Part shown: positions 43,884 to 53,081 of the stretch, one piece after another
Layout: the number at the start of each line of letters is the position of its first letter
Numbering within the stretch: position 1 is the stretch's first letter
Assembly: GCA_910587865.1 (NCBI GenBank)
Contig: CAJUNX010000004.1
Coordinates: 1-64,000, forward strand
DNA from: an uncultured Roseburia sp.
GTDB lineage: Bacteria; Bacillota; Clostridia; Lachnospirales; Lachnospiraceae
Direction of reading: 5' to 3'
DNA: 64,000 nucleotides
Notes under the pieces: model-generated
Told to the model about the DNA's origin: nothing
The model's database searches: none
Seen by the model: only the letters and a program-made list of their open reading frames with translations
Program-made: the position numbers and the translations under genes

Positions 43884-45083
43884 TTATTTCCATTGCCCCG
43901 GAAAATACTGTTTCCGGGGTGCATCAAACTGCTCCGTAAACCGCTCATTTTCCTGTTCTGACAGGTTCTCATAAACCTCTGGCTCATAAAACCTGGCGCC
44001 GGGCAGATGAAGACCGCCCTCTGCGAGCTCCAGTCCCATAAACGCGTCAAAATTTTTCCCGTCCGCAGTCGTGATCCCAAACCGGTCGCAGGTCACAAAC
44101 CCGTGTCTGGGATAATAATCCGGTTCCCCGCAGATGATGATTCCCACATAACCGGCTTTGCGCGAAAGACCGATGGTCTCACGGAGCAGACGCGTCCCCA
44201 CCCCGCAGCCCTGCCACTCCGGCGCCACGCACAAAGGCCCGAACAGCAGCGCCTTCTTTTCTTCCTGCTCCCTTCGGAGCGTGGCCTGCGCATAAAAGAT
44301 CGCGCCGACAATCTGATCGCCGTCCACCGCGACCCGCGAGAGTCCCGGCAGATACGCCGCGTCCTCCCGCAGCCTGTGCACCAGAAGATGCTCGTCACAG
44401 CCCATGCGGTACTTATTCCAGAATGCCCGCAGCACCATCTGCTCCGTCTGGCGGTACTCGTCCTTTTGCTCCTCCCGGATTACAACTGTCTCCCCCGCCT
44501 TCGGCCCTTTTCGACGCAGCAGATACGCCATATCGATGCGTACCTCCTTCCGCTCCGGATCGCGGTTCGAATAGCAGCAGCTGTCAAAACCGGCCAGCTC
44601 AAACCCTTCCTTTTGATAAAACGCAATCGCACCGACATTGCAGGACTGCGTCTCCAGAATAACGGCACGCCTGTGCTCTAAGACAGCCTGCTCTTTTGCG
44701 ACCGCCATCAGCTCGTGCCCGATCCCCTGCCTCCTGAAATCCTCGTGCACCCAGAGCTCCGTGACGATCAGGCGGTTGCTCCATTCCTCCGGACAGGTCT
44801 CGATGCAGGCGAAAAGCTCTTTTCCGTTCTCCCCGTCCGCGACAATGCCCCATGCGCACGCCTTCTCCCAGTAAGGCTGATAGAGCTTATCCGGAAAATC
44901 ATATTCCTCCGGATAGTGGGATACCGGCTCCTTAAATCTGCGTTTTTCCAGCTTCACCCCGTACCCGTCGCCGGTCTCTGACACGGTCACGTCGTAATAC
45001 TGATCCGTTGTATACCGCATCGGAATTGTCGTTCCCTCCCACTGCTCCTTCGGGAGATGGATGATATCGTGATGATGGTTCAT
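43884..45083 (-). CDS. Double GNAT acetyltransferase
   Basis: The 399-residue protein carries two GNAT domains. The first (~60-195) has ELWVHEDFRRQGIGHELM, the CoA-binding loop. The second (~210-350) has GPLCVAPEWQGCGVGTRLL. Such tandem GNATs exist, but the substrate is unknown. Neighbours are NagA and AsnB, both in amino-sugar or amide chemistry, so an amino group of a sugar or surface precursor is a possible target (inference). RBS GGAGAA; the gap to NagA is 50 bases. Confidence 0.85.
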   Translation of the reverse strand: MNHHHDIIHLPKEQWEGTTIPMRYTTDQYYDVTVSETGDGYGVKLEKRRFKEPVSHYPEEYDFPDKLYQPYWEKACAWGIVADGENGKELFACIETCPEEWSNRLIVTELWVHEDFRRQGIGHELMAVAKEQAVLEHRRAVILETQSCNVGAIAFYQKEGFELAGFDSCCYSNRDPERKEVRIDMAYLLRRKGPKAGETVVIREEQKDEYRQTEQMVLRAFWNKYRMGCDEHLLVHRLREDAAYLPGLSRVAVDGDQIVGAIFYAQATLRREQEEKKALLFGPLCVAPEWQGCGVGTRLLRETIGLSRKAGYVGIIICGEPDYYPRHGFVTCDRFGITTADGKNFDAFMGLELAEGGLHLPGARFYEPEVYENLSEQENERFTEQFDAPRKQYFPGQWK

Positions 45084-45204
45084 AAATTCTCCATTCCGGA
45101 GCGTTTATACGGCGAGGTCCGCCCGGGCCTGTCTGTGACGCTCCGGCACAAACAGCCGTGTGAAACTCATCTGTCGGGCTGATTGTTCACATTACTCCTC
45201 CCTG

Positions 45205-47148
45205 TCAGCCCGCCACGGCGCGCCCGTCCACAAACAGCTGACACCAGAGCTCCGCATTGATGGCCTTCCACACCACCATCGCGTTGTCCCCCTCGGTTAA
45301 GCTGCCGTAACATTTCTCAAAATATGCGGTATCGATCATCCCGCGCCGCCGCATTCCCGGCAGGATCTGACCGCCGATATAGTCCCGCATCCGGTCGTTC
45401 TGAATATAGGATGACAGCGGCACACGCAGCGCCATCTTCGTCCGGAAGGCAAAATCCTCCCCGAACGTCCGCGCGCTTAAGCGTTTTAACAGATATTTCC
45501 CCTCGTAGGACTGTGAAAAATCCATATTTCCGGATCGGATCATCCGGCGGTATGTGTGGCGCATCAGCTCACGCTCCGGGATCTCAAACATGTACCGGAC
45601 CAGCTCGTTATCCAGAAACGGCACGCGGTTCTCCACGGAATTGGCCATGCAGGTCTTGTTCTGCTTCTCGCAGAGACTGACCAGCTCCCCCTTAAAAAAG
45701 AGCTTTCTCGCCCGGTCGAACGCCGTTCCGGTAAACGAGCGCACGAGATCCCGCCGCTCCTCCAGAAACCCTTCATTCGTATATTCCGGAAAAATCCTTC
45801 TGCACGCTTCCTCCGGCAGCTGCCCGTCAAAGCTTAGGAGAAAACGGTCGCTGTCCGCCGAGACATCCACCCCGGAAAACTTTCGCCGGAACAAAGGCCC
45901 CGACACTTTCCGGATATCCTCGCAGAGCTTAAAGCCCGGAAAATTGTTATATCCGCCGCAGACCTCATCCGCTCCTTCCCCGCTGATGAGAACAGTAACG
46001 TCCTTCCTCGCGTTTTTGGAAAATTCAAACACCCCGACCGGACCCGGCTCGTTTAAAAACCGCTCATATGCATAGACGCTTCGCTCTAAATTTGCGATAA
46101 AATGCTCCGAATCCATATCGAATTTTTTGATGTCGAGATTCAGGCACGAGGCCGCGTGGTCGATCCATGGCTCCTCGTCGTGCGCCGCGGATCCGCGGTT
46201 TGTCAGGGAAAACCCGAGCAGCTTCTCCCCGCGGTCCTGATAAATTTCCTTCACATACTTCGCGAGCAGCGTCGAATCGACGCCCCCCGAAAACTGGACG
46301 CCGAGACTGACGTCGCTGATCGTCTGCCGCTTCACGCACTCCCGGATCAGCGCCTCGCACTCCTCCAGAAAATCCCTGCCCGCGGAGCGCTTCTGCCTGT
46401 AGTCATTTAAATCAAAATACTGATGCTCCGTGATCCGGCAGTCCTGCTCTGTGTCCGCCTCCAGATAATACCCCGGCTCCACACTCCTCGCGTGCGCATA
46501 CATCGCATCGTTCGGATTGCAGCATAAAAACAGCTTGGAAAACGTATTCCGGTTCACCCGGCGGTCGAAATCCTTAAGATGCCGAAAGCATTTGATCTCG
46601 CTGGCCCAGACCAGACGCTCCCCGTCCGTCTGCACATAGACCGGAATGATCCCGAACCGGTCGCGCGCGATATAGAGCTTTCCCTTTCGCGCATCGTATA
46701 AGGCGATCGCAAACATGCCGTTTAACATGCCGATCATCTTCTCAAAACCGTAGAGCAGATACAGATGCAGGATCACCTCCGTGTCGGAATGCCCGCAAAA
46801 CTCCCGGATCCCGTTCTGCTTTAGCTGCTCCCGCAATTCATTGACATTGTAAATCTCCCCGTTAAAGGTGAGCACGGTTTTCTGATCCGGCGAGAGCATC
46901 GGCTGATGGCCCGCCATCGACACATCCTGAATGCTGAGCCGGTCAAAGCCAAAGATGCCCAAAAGAGAATCCGGCAGCTCTGCCGCCCGCTCCGCCGGGA
47001 TGAGCGCCCGCTCCGGCGAGATGCCGCAGACGCCCGTATCGTCCGGGCCGCGGTGCCGGATCGCGGCAAGCATGTCATCGATCTCCTGCTTTGCCACGGG
47101 CGGCAGCTTTTCTTTTCGTTTATTGATAAAACCCGCTATTCCACACAT
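45205..47148 (-). CDS. asnB: Asparagine synthetase B-type amidotransferase
   Basis: The 647-residue protein has Cys2 (MCGIAGF) and a class-II glutamine amidotransferase domain (HRGPDDTG, FNGEIYN), then the ATP pyrophosphatase domain with SGGVDSTLLAKY (P-loop ~283-294) and GEGADEVCGGY. It would make Asn, or, as in cell-wall AsnB homologues (LtsA, WbpS-like), amidate carboxyl groups of surface-polymer precursors. The second is inferred only from neighbours: the TupA-like gene lies right upstream and transferases follow downstream. The start is fixed by the essential Cys2, and GAGGAG is upstream. Confidence 0.93.
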   Translation of the reverse strand: MCGIAGFINKRKEKLPPVAKQEIDDMLAAIRHRGPDDTGVCGISPERALIPAERAAELPDSLLGIFGFDRLSIQDVSMAGHQPMLSPDQKTVLTFNGEIYNVNELREQLKQNGIREFCGHSDTEVILHLYLLYGFEKMIGMLNGMFAIALYDARKGKLYIARDRFGIIPVYVQTDGERLVWASEIKCFRHLKDFDRRVNRNTFSKLFLCCNPNDAMYAHARSVEPGYYLEADTEQDCRITEHQYFDLNDYRQKRSAGRDFLEECEALIRECVKRQTISDVSLGVQFSGGVDSTLLAKYVKEIYQDRGEKLLGFSLTNRGSAAHDEEPWIDHAASCLNLDIKKFDMDSEHFIANLERSVYAYERFLNEPGPVGVFEFSKNARKDVTVLISGEGADEVCGGYNNFPGFKLCEDIRKVSGPLFRRKFSGVDVSADSDRFLLSFDGQLPEEACRRIFPEYTNEGFLEERRDLVRSFTGTAFDRARKLFFKGELVSLCEKQNKTCMANSVENRVPFLDNELVRYMFEIPERELMRHTYRRMIRSGNMDFSQSYEGKYLLKRLSARTFGEDFAFRTKMALRVPLSSYIQNDRMRDYIGGQILPGMRRRGMIDTAYFEKCYGSLTEGDNAMVVWKAINAELWCQLFVDGRAVAG

Positions 47149-47227
47149 GTCTTGTCACTCCTCTGATGCCGGGACGCTTCCCCGGGACGATTTTTCGGCG
47201 CCGGGCGCTGACAGTCACATCTGCCCC

Positions 47228-48127
47228 TCACTTCGCGCCGTTTTCCGTCTTTAAGGTCAGCCAGCTGCCCCACTCCTCCGCCGTTCCCTCAGGCGTCAGA
47301 TGCATGAATCCCCCTGTCGGGATAAACGTCATCTCGGAAATATAGATCTTTCCGTCAATATTGTACAGATCGACCCGGACAAACGGGAACTCCCGGCAGA
47401 GCAGCGCCGCCGTCTGCTTCATCTTCCCGAAATTCTTCGGCTTTTGTATCGTGCGCCAGTCCGGGCGGTTCTCATGCCCGTGAAGCGAGACGTCCAGGTG
47501 ATTCCACTCCATATCGAAATAATCGTAATATTTGTCGTATTCGCCGTTCTCTCCGTTTGCGGACATATACATCACCTTCGGCATACCGTTAAAACAGTAA
47601 AACTTAAACGTGGAGATATCGTCCCCCAGATACTGCTCCACGATGATCTTCTTGCGGATAAACTTGTACTGAAGCTCGCCGAATTCCTTCCAGTAGTCCT
47701 GATGCAGCCAGTGCTCCAGCTTCTTTTTACAGTCTTCGGTATCGAGCGTTTTTTTATCCTTACAGATGATATTAAATCCGCATCCGTGGTTGCATTTGAT
47801 CACAAACTGATCCGGCAGCTCCTCAAACGGAATCTGATCCGGCGTATTGTACGCGCCGTACAGCTCCGGGAGCAGGTCGGTCATGCCTCTCTCGGTCAGA
47901 TACCTGCGGATCCTGTATTTGTCGATGCAGTTTGTGACGACCGGGTTATTATAGTAATCATGCAGCTTCAGATACTGGAGTTTTTCATTGATGCTGCCCG
48001 GATGCTTTAAATCCAGTTTTTCCCCGAAATTGCCCTTGTAGAGCTCTTTTGTCAGGTGCACCGGCATATAGCTGCTCATGAAATGTCTCTTTTCTCTCGA
48101 TAACTGCTCTCTAAAATTCATAAACAT
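47228..48127 (-). CDS. TupA-like ATP-grasp protein (glycopolymer synthesis)
   Basis: The 299-residue protein matches the ATP-grasp family of TupA, a protein in teichuronopeptide synthesis of alkaliphilic Bacillus: LYKGNFGEKLDLKHP, GSINEKLQYLKL, FVIKCNHGCGFN, EQYLGDDISTFKFYCFNG and RVDLYNIDGKIYISEMTF. ATP-grasp enzymes join carboxyl groups to amines. No signal peptide or TM segment is present. It begins a same-strand run with AsnB, GNAT, NagA, PHP and glycosyltransferase-type genes, in line with a surface polymer that carries amino acids or amides. RBS GGAGG. Confidence 0.85.
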   Translation of the reverse strand: MFMNFREQLSREKRHFMSSYMPVHLTKELYKGNFGEKLDLKHPGSINEKLQYLKLHDYYNNPVVTNCIDKYRIRRYLTERGMTDLLPELYGAYNTPDQIPFEELPDQFVIKCNHGCGFNIICKDKKTLDTEDCKKKLEHWLHQDYWKEFGELQYKFIRKKIIVEQYLGDDISTFKFYCFNGMPKVMYMSANGENGEYDKYYDYFDMEWNHLDVSLHGHENRPDWRTIQKPKNFGKMKQTAALLCREFPFVRVDLYNIDGKIYISEMTFIPTGGFMHLTPEGTAEEWGSWLTLKTENGAK

Positions 48128-48231
48128 TCCTTCCTCCCATTGATTCTCCTTATTCTACCGCGCTCACCCCGCTTTGTCCATATGTTCTATCTTAATTTAT
48201 TCTGAATGTTCATCCGGGCGGACGCAAAGGC

Positions 48232-48260
48232 TTGACAGCCCGGCCATTATCAGACACAAT
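48232..48260 (+). promoter_or_regulatory. Possible promoter of the single GNAT gene
   Basis: TTGACA (48232-48237) is followed after 17 bases by CACAAT (48255-48260). The -35 is perfect but the -10 is weak. The start codon is 31 bases further. Confidence 0.5.
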
Positions 48261-48291
48261 AAAAGAAAAACAGAAAGAGACAGGATAAAAA

Positions 48292-48840
48292 ATGATATTT
48301 GAGGAAAAGAGACAAACCTTAAAAGACGGCCGTATCTGCATCCTCCGGCCGGTTAAAACAGACGACGCAAAAGACATGATCGCATTTCTTCGCACCGTAT
48401 CGTCGGAGACCCCGTTCCTTCTCAGAAATGAGGATGAAGTCACCTTTACCGTCGAAGCGGAGGAGGCGCTTCTGAACGACCGACGGCAAAGTCCCCGCGA
48501 ACTCATGCTCGTGGCCGAAGTGGATGGCGTGATTGCGGGTAACTGCGGCATTCTTTCGATCGGTAATCTCCGGCGTGTTTCTCACCGGTGCGGGTTTGCA
48601 ATCGCACTGAAGAAAACCTTCTGGAATCTCGGCATCGGTTCCGCCATGATGGACTATGCATTCTGTCTGGCCAAAAGCATGAACTACGAACAGATGGAAC
48701 TCGAGGTGGTTGACGGGAACGACCGCGCAAAGCGTTTATATGAGCGATTCGGCTTCCGGGAAACCGGGAAAAATATCCGTGCTCTGAAATATGACGACGG
48801 AAGTTACAGAGATGAGTATAAGATGGTAAAGCTGCTATAA
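48292..48840 (+). CDS. GNAT-family acetyltransferase
   Basis: The 182-residue protein is a single GNAT domain: ILRPVKTDDAKDMIAFLRTV (20 residues) at the N-terminus, AGNCGILSIG, and the CoA loop FWNLGIGSAMMDYAF, ending ANGNDRAKRLYERFGF-like sequence (VVDGNDRAKRLYERFGF). RimI/RimJ-type relatives acetylate protein N-termini or small amines; the substrate is unknown. It is alone on the plus strand between two minus-strand runs. RBS is AGGA at a longer spacing. Confidence 0.85.
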   Translation: MIFEEKRQTLKDGRICILRPVKTDDAKDMIAFLRTVSSETPFLLRNEDEVTFTVEAEEALLNDRRQSPRELMLVAEVDGVIAGNCGILSIGNLRRVSHRCGFAIALKKTFWNLGIGSAMMDYAFCLAKSMNYEQMELEVVDGNDRAKRLYERFGFRETGKNIRALKYDDGSYRDEYKMVKLL

Positions 48841-48848
48841 AAACATGA

Positions 48849-48876
48849 GGAGACAGGGCCGATTTGCCCCGTCTCC
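48849..48876 (-). terminator. Terminator hairpin between GNAT and the ABC operon
   Basis: GGAGACAGGGC pairs with GCCCCGTCTCC (one mismatch) around a short loop. On the minus strand it is followed by TCATGTTTTTAT, so it probably ends the minus-strand dipeptide-type operon. It also sits nine bases after the plus-strand GNAT stop. Confidence 0.6.
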
Positions 48877-49048
48877 CCACAGTCCTGCCGCAGATTCAGC
48901 GTTGTTCCTCTCTGATCTGGCTTTTTCATGGCGATGCCGGCCACCACAATCACGGGCATCAGCGCGTACCGCAGACTTTAACATCAGCGGATTCCAGAAC
49001 TTTTTTCATCTCGGAACACCTCGCTTTCTTTTCTATACAATTTTTTAC

Positions 49049-50068
49049 TTATGAAAGCGCGTTTCCTTTCCGCATCGTCCCCACCGCATTCTCGAGCGGA
49101 TGGTGGCACACACAGAAATGTCCCGGTGAGAGCTCCCTCGGCTCTGGCGCCGTCTTCCTGCACTCCTCCGTGGCATAGCGGCATCTCGTGTGAAAATGAC
49201 ATCCAGGCGGGGGCGCCGACGGCGAGGGCAGATCTCCCTCTAAGATCACTTTCTCCCTCTTCTCCCGCAGCTCGGGGTCCGGGATCGGCACGGCCGCCAT
49301 CAGCCCTTCCGTGTACGGGTGACGCGGTCTGGCAAAGATCTCCTCCGTCCTCGCGTACTCCACGATACGTCCCAGATACATGACGGCCACATGCGTGCTC
49401 ACGTGCTTGATGGAAGGCAGCGCGTGCGAGATAAAGATATAAGTCAGGTCAAATTCCTTCTGCAGCCGTTTTAACAGATTTAAGATCTGCGCCTGAATCG
49501 AGACGTCAAGCGCGGAGATCGGCTCGTCACAGATGATCAGCTTCGGGCGCAGGGCGAGCGCTCTGGCGATGCCGATCCGCTGTCTCTGTCCGCCGGAAAA
49601 CTCATGCGGAAACCTCCCGATGTATTCCGGCGGGAGCCCGACCACCTCCATCAGTCTGCACACGCGTTCCCGAAGCTCTTCCTTCCCCAGATTCTCATTT
49701 GCCAGAAACGGTTCCGCAATCAGCTGAAAGACACGCATACGCGGATTTAAAGAGGAATAGGGATCCTGAAAAATCATCTGGATGTCTCTGCGCAGAGGCT
49801 TTATCTCACGGCCTGTCATCTTTGAAAGATCCTTCCCCTCGAACAGGATCTCTCCCTCCGTGGGATCCAGCAGACGTATGATGCAGTTCCCGGTCGTTGA
49901 TTTCCCGCAGCCGCTCTCCCCCACGAGACCGAGCGTCTCCCCCTTCTTCACGGTAAAACTGACGTCGTCCACCGCGCGCAGATACCGCTTTTCTTTTCCG
50001 AACGAAAACCCGTGCGTGATATCAAAATATTTTTTCAGATGCTTCACTTCCAGTAAATTCTCTGCCAT
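49049..50068 (-). CDS. Dipeptide/oligopeptide ABC importer ATPase, DppF/OppF type
   Basis: The 339-residue ATPase has Walker A GESGCGKST, signature SGGQRQRIGIARAL, Walker B LIICDEPISALD, and the C-terminal oligopeptide-type Cys motif (PPGCHFHTRCRYATEEC) that binds an Fe-S cluster in some members. Start 50068 is chosen for GAGGGG. It is the last gene of M20 peptidase, binding protein, two permeases and two ATPases. It would energise import with the DppD-like protein. Confidence 0.95.
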   Translation of the reverse strand: MAENLLEVKHLKKYFDITHGFSFGKEKRYLRAVDDVSFTVKKGETLGLVGESGCGKSTTGNCIIRLLDPTEGEILFEGKDLSKMTGREIKPLRRDIQMIFQDPYSSLNPRMRVFQLIAEPFLANENLGKEELRERVCRLMEVVGLPPEYIGRFPHEFSGGQRQRIGIARALALRPKLIICDEPISALDVSIQAQILNLLKRLQKEFDLTYIFISHALPSIKHVSTHVAVMYLGRIVEYARTEEIFARPRHPYTEGLMAAVPIPDPELREKREKVILEGDLPSPSAPPPGCHFHTRCRYATEECRKTAPEPRELSPGHFCVCHHPLENAVGTMRKGNALS

Positions 50069-50086
50069 CGTTCCCCTCGCTTCCAC

Positions 50087-51088
50087 TTACAGCTTTCCCT
50101 GTGCCAGAATACAGCGGGACGCATGTCCCTCTCCCACCGGTACAAGCGGCGGGATCGCAGCCTTACATGCCACGGCCGCCTCACCGCAGCGCGGGTGAAA
50201 GCGGCAGCCGCAGGGCAGGTTCGCAAGACCCGGCACCGTCCCCGTAATCGGCTCTAATTCCCCCGCCTCGTCCTGCACGCGGATGGTACTGTTTAACAGT
50301 CCTTTTGTGTACGGATGATTCGGGTGATGAAACAGGCTGTATACATCCGCAGATTCCACGATCTGTCCGGTGTACATCACCATGACCCGGTCCGCCATCT
50401 CCGCAACCACTCCCAGATCATGCGTGATAAACAGGATGGAAGTGTCAAACTCGCGGATCAGCTCTTTCATCAGATGAAGAATCTGCGCCTGGATCGTGAC
50501 GTCAAGCGCGGTCGTCGGTTCGTCCGCAATCAGAAGCCCGGGGTTGCAGCAAAGCGCGATCGCGATCATGACACGCTGGCGCATCCCTCCCGAAAGCTCG
50601 TGGGGATAGCTCTTATAGACCTCCTCCGGGCGCGGAATTCCGGTCTTTTTTATCATCTCTATGCTCTTTTCCTTCGCCTGTGCCCTCGTACAGCCCGGAA
50701 TATGCGTCAGAAACTGCTCCGAGATCTGATTCCCGATCGTAAAGAGCGGATTTAAACTCGTCAGCGGATCCTGAAAAATCATGGAAAGCTTTGTGCCGCG
50801 CAGTTTGCGCTTCTCCTTTGGCGGAAGCTTTAACAGATCCACCCCGTCAAGGAGAATCTCGCCTGCAAACACCTCTCCGGGCCGCTGGATCAGTCCCATA
50901 ATCGCAAGACTGGTCACGCTCTTCCCGCAGCCGCTCTCCCCGACGAGCGCCAGAAGCTCCCCTTTTTTTACGGTAAAATCAAGATGCTCCACCGCGTTTA
51001 CATATCCCTGTCTGCCCTTAAACCGGATGCCGAGATCCTTCACCTCAAGCAGTGTCTTCGCATCCTGTGTTTCAATTCCTGTACTCAT
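50087..51088 (-). CDS. Dipeptide/oligopeptide ABC importer ATPase, DppD/OppD type
   Basis: The 333-residue ATPase has Walker A GESGCGKSV, signature SGGMRQRVMIAIAL, Walker B LLIADEPTTALD and a C-terminal Cys-rich oligo_HPY domain (LPCGCRFHPRCGEAAVAC). Gaps to its neighbours are 14 and 18 bases. It pairs with the DppF-like ATPase. Confidence 0.95.
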   Translation of the reverse strand: MSTGIETQDAKTLLEVKDLGIRFKGRQGYVNAVEHLDFTVKKGELLALVGESGCGKSVTSLAIMGLIQRPGEVFAGEILLDGVDLLKLPPKEKRKLRGTKLSMIFQDPLTSLNPLFTIGNQISEQFLTHIPGCTRAQAKEKSIEMIKKTGIPRPEEVYKSYPHELSGGMRQRVMIAIALCCNPGLLIADEPTTALDVTIQAQILHLMKELIREFDTSILFITHDLGVVAEMADRVMVMYTGQIVESADVYSLFHHPNHPYTKGLLNSTIRVQDEAGELEPITGTVPGLANLPCGCRFHPRCGEAAVACKAAIPPLVPVGEGHASRCILAQGKL

Positions 51089-51102
51089 GTATGATCACCC
51101 CT

Positions 51103-52017
51103 CTAACGAAGTCCCTGATTCTTTGGATCCAGCACGTCTCTCAGCCAGTTTCCGAGCAGCATAATGCCGAGCACGGTCACGGAAATCGCGATTCCCGGAA
51201 ATGTCGCCATCCACCAGTTGGTCGCCAGATAATTCCTCCCGTCCGAGAGCATGACGCCCCAGGACACCGTCGGCGGCTGTATGCCGAGTCCGAGAAAGCT
51301 TAAGGATGCCTCGATCAGAATACTGGTCGCCACGGACAGGGTCGACACAACGATAAATGTAGGCAGGATGTTCGGGAGAATATGCTTTAACATAATCTGA
51401 ATGCCCGAAGTACCGATCGTGCGGGCCGCCTTCACATACTCCTGTCCTTTCAGCCCCAGCACCTCGCTTCGGATCATTCTCGCGTAAAACGGCCAGGTCG
51501 TCACGCCGATGACAAAGACCAGCGTCAGAACGCCCGTGCGCATCACCGCCAGAATCACCATCGCAAACAGGGTCAGCGGAATCGAGTGAAACGCGTCCGT
51601 GATACGCATGATGACCGAATCCACCCATCCGCCGAAATAACCGGATAAGAGTCCCATCACCGTGCCGATGATTCCCGCCACGACCACGGAAAAGATTCCG
51701 ACCAGAAGCGAGACACGCGATCCGATCAGCACCCTTGAAAAGACGTCTCGCCCCAGGATATCCGTGCCTAAAATATGCGCCGTCGAACCTCCCTCTGCCC
51801 AGCACGGAGGCTCCGCCATATGAACCAGATCGATCTCTTCCGGCGCGTAGGGCATCAGTGCGCCCGCGCAAAGAGCGATCAGCATCACAATCACTACAAT
51901 GATAAAACCTGTCATCCCGGACGGGCTTTTTAAAAGCAGCCGGGGGAGGTCAAATAGAATGGAATGTTCTTTTGTATATTTCTTATTGTCCGAGCGTGTC
52001 GCTGCATCTGCCTGCAT
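51103..52017 (-). CDS. Dipeptide ABC importer permease, DppC/OppC type
   Basis: The 304-residue permease has the N-terminal OppC leader TM (~38-60), GTDILGRDVFSR, and EAA-type loop EYVKAARTIGTSGIQIM. Six TM segments are predicted. Start 52017 has AGGAGAG. The long N-terminal cytoplasmic stretch is ordinary for the family. Confidence 0.95.
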   Translation of the reverse strand: MQADAATRSDNKKYTKEHSILFDLPRLLLKSPSGMTGFIIVVIVMLIALCAGALMPYAPEEIDLVHMAEPPCWAEGGSTAHILGTDILGRDVFSRVLIGSRVSLLVGIFSVVVAGIIGTVMGLLSGYFGGWVDSVIMRITDAFHSIPLTLFAMVILAVMRTGVLTLVFVIGVTTWPFYARMIRSEVLGLKGQEYVKAARTIGTSGIQIMLKHILPNILPTFIVVSTLSVATSILIEASLSFLGLGIQPPTVSWGVMLSDGRNYLATNWWMATFPGIAISVTVLGIMLLGNWLRDVLDPKNQGLR

Positions 52018-52063
52018 ATCTCTCCTGTCCTTTCCACACGAATTGTCTGCCCCGTCGCCGCCG

Positions 52064-52978
52064 TCAGTAACGGATCCTCGGATCGATCAGACAGTACACG
52101 ACATCGGCGAGCAGATTCGCCGCCATGGTAATCAGCGTGATAATCACCACGCACGCCTGTACCACACTCATATCGTGAGCGCCGATCGACTGAACCACCA
52201 GCTGCCCGAGTCCCGGCCAGGCAAAAACAGTCTCCGTGATCAGGGCTCCTCCGACCAGATTGGGGATCTGAAGCGCCGTGATCGTCACGACCGGCACCAG
52301 CGCATTTTTAAAGGCGTGCTTAAACGTGACCTTCTGATTTGTAATCCCCTTGCTTCTCGCCGTGCGGATATAATCCTGCTGCATGATCTCAAGCATATTA
52401 CTGCGCACCAGAGGCACGATCTGCGTCGCCGTATTGATCGTTAACGTGGCACAGGGCAGCACGACATGCGCCCAGGTGCCGCGCCCGGAGACCGGCAGGA
52501 TCCTTAACGTCACACCGAAGAGCAGGATCAGCATGATACCGACCCAGAAGCTCGGCATGGACCGCCCGAGAGAGGACAGTCCGCTCACCGCGATATCAAA
52601 AACAGAATCCTTTGTGTGCGCGCTTAAGATTCCCAGCGGAATTGCGACAAGAACAGAACAGAGCAGTGAAATTCCGGCCAGCTGAATCGATGCCGGCATC
52701 TTCTCCAAGACAACACCCAGTGCGGGAACCCCGTAGCGGAAGCTCCGTCCGAAATCTCCGTGCATCACATTTTTCAGAAAAATCCCGTACTGGATATACA
52801 GAGGCTCGTTTAAGCCCAGCGCCTCTCGCATCACCTCGCGGTCCTCCGCCGTTGCCTCCGGCGGAAGCAGCATGGAGGTCGGATCACCGGAAAGATTGAC
52901 AAATAAAAATGTAATCACCGTGATAATCAGAAGCACCGGTATCATCTGCAGTATTCTCCGAAATAAATATTTCGCCAT
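52064..52978 (-). CDS. Dipeptide ABC importer permease, DppB/OppB type
   Basis: The 304-residue permease begins MAKYLFRRILQMIPVL, the typical OppB/DppB amphipathic start, and has DPTSMLLPPEA, GRSFRYG and the EAA loop QDYIRTARSKGITNQKV. Start 52978 is preferred over 52990 because GGAG lies eight bases before it. Forms the channel with DppC. Confidence 0.95.
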   Translation of the reverse strand: MAKYLFRRILQMIPVLLIITVITFLFVNLSGDPTSMLLPPEATAEDREVMREALGLNEPLYIQYGIFLKNVMHGDFGRSFRYGVPALGVVLEKMPASIQLAGISLLCSVLVAIPLGILSAHTKDSVFDIAVSGLSSLGRSMPSFWVGIMLILLFGVTLRILPVSGRGTWAHVVLPCATLTINTATQIVPLVRSNMLEIMQQDYIRTARSKGITNQKVTFKHAFKNALVPVVTITALQIPNLVGGALITETVFAWPGLGQLVVQSIGAHDMSVVQACVVIITLITMAANLLADVVYCLIDPRIRY

Positions 52979-53081
52979 ATCAGTCTCCATTCCTGTCCTG
53001 CTTTACCGCCCGGATGCTCTTTTGCACTGTGCCGGATTCCTCCTGGCACGTGCCGGATGCACCCGGGCGAAAACTTACTCT

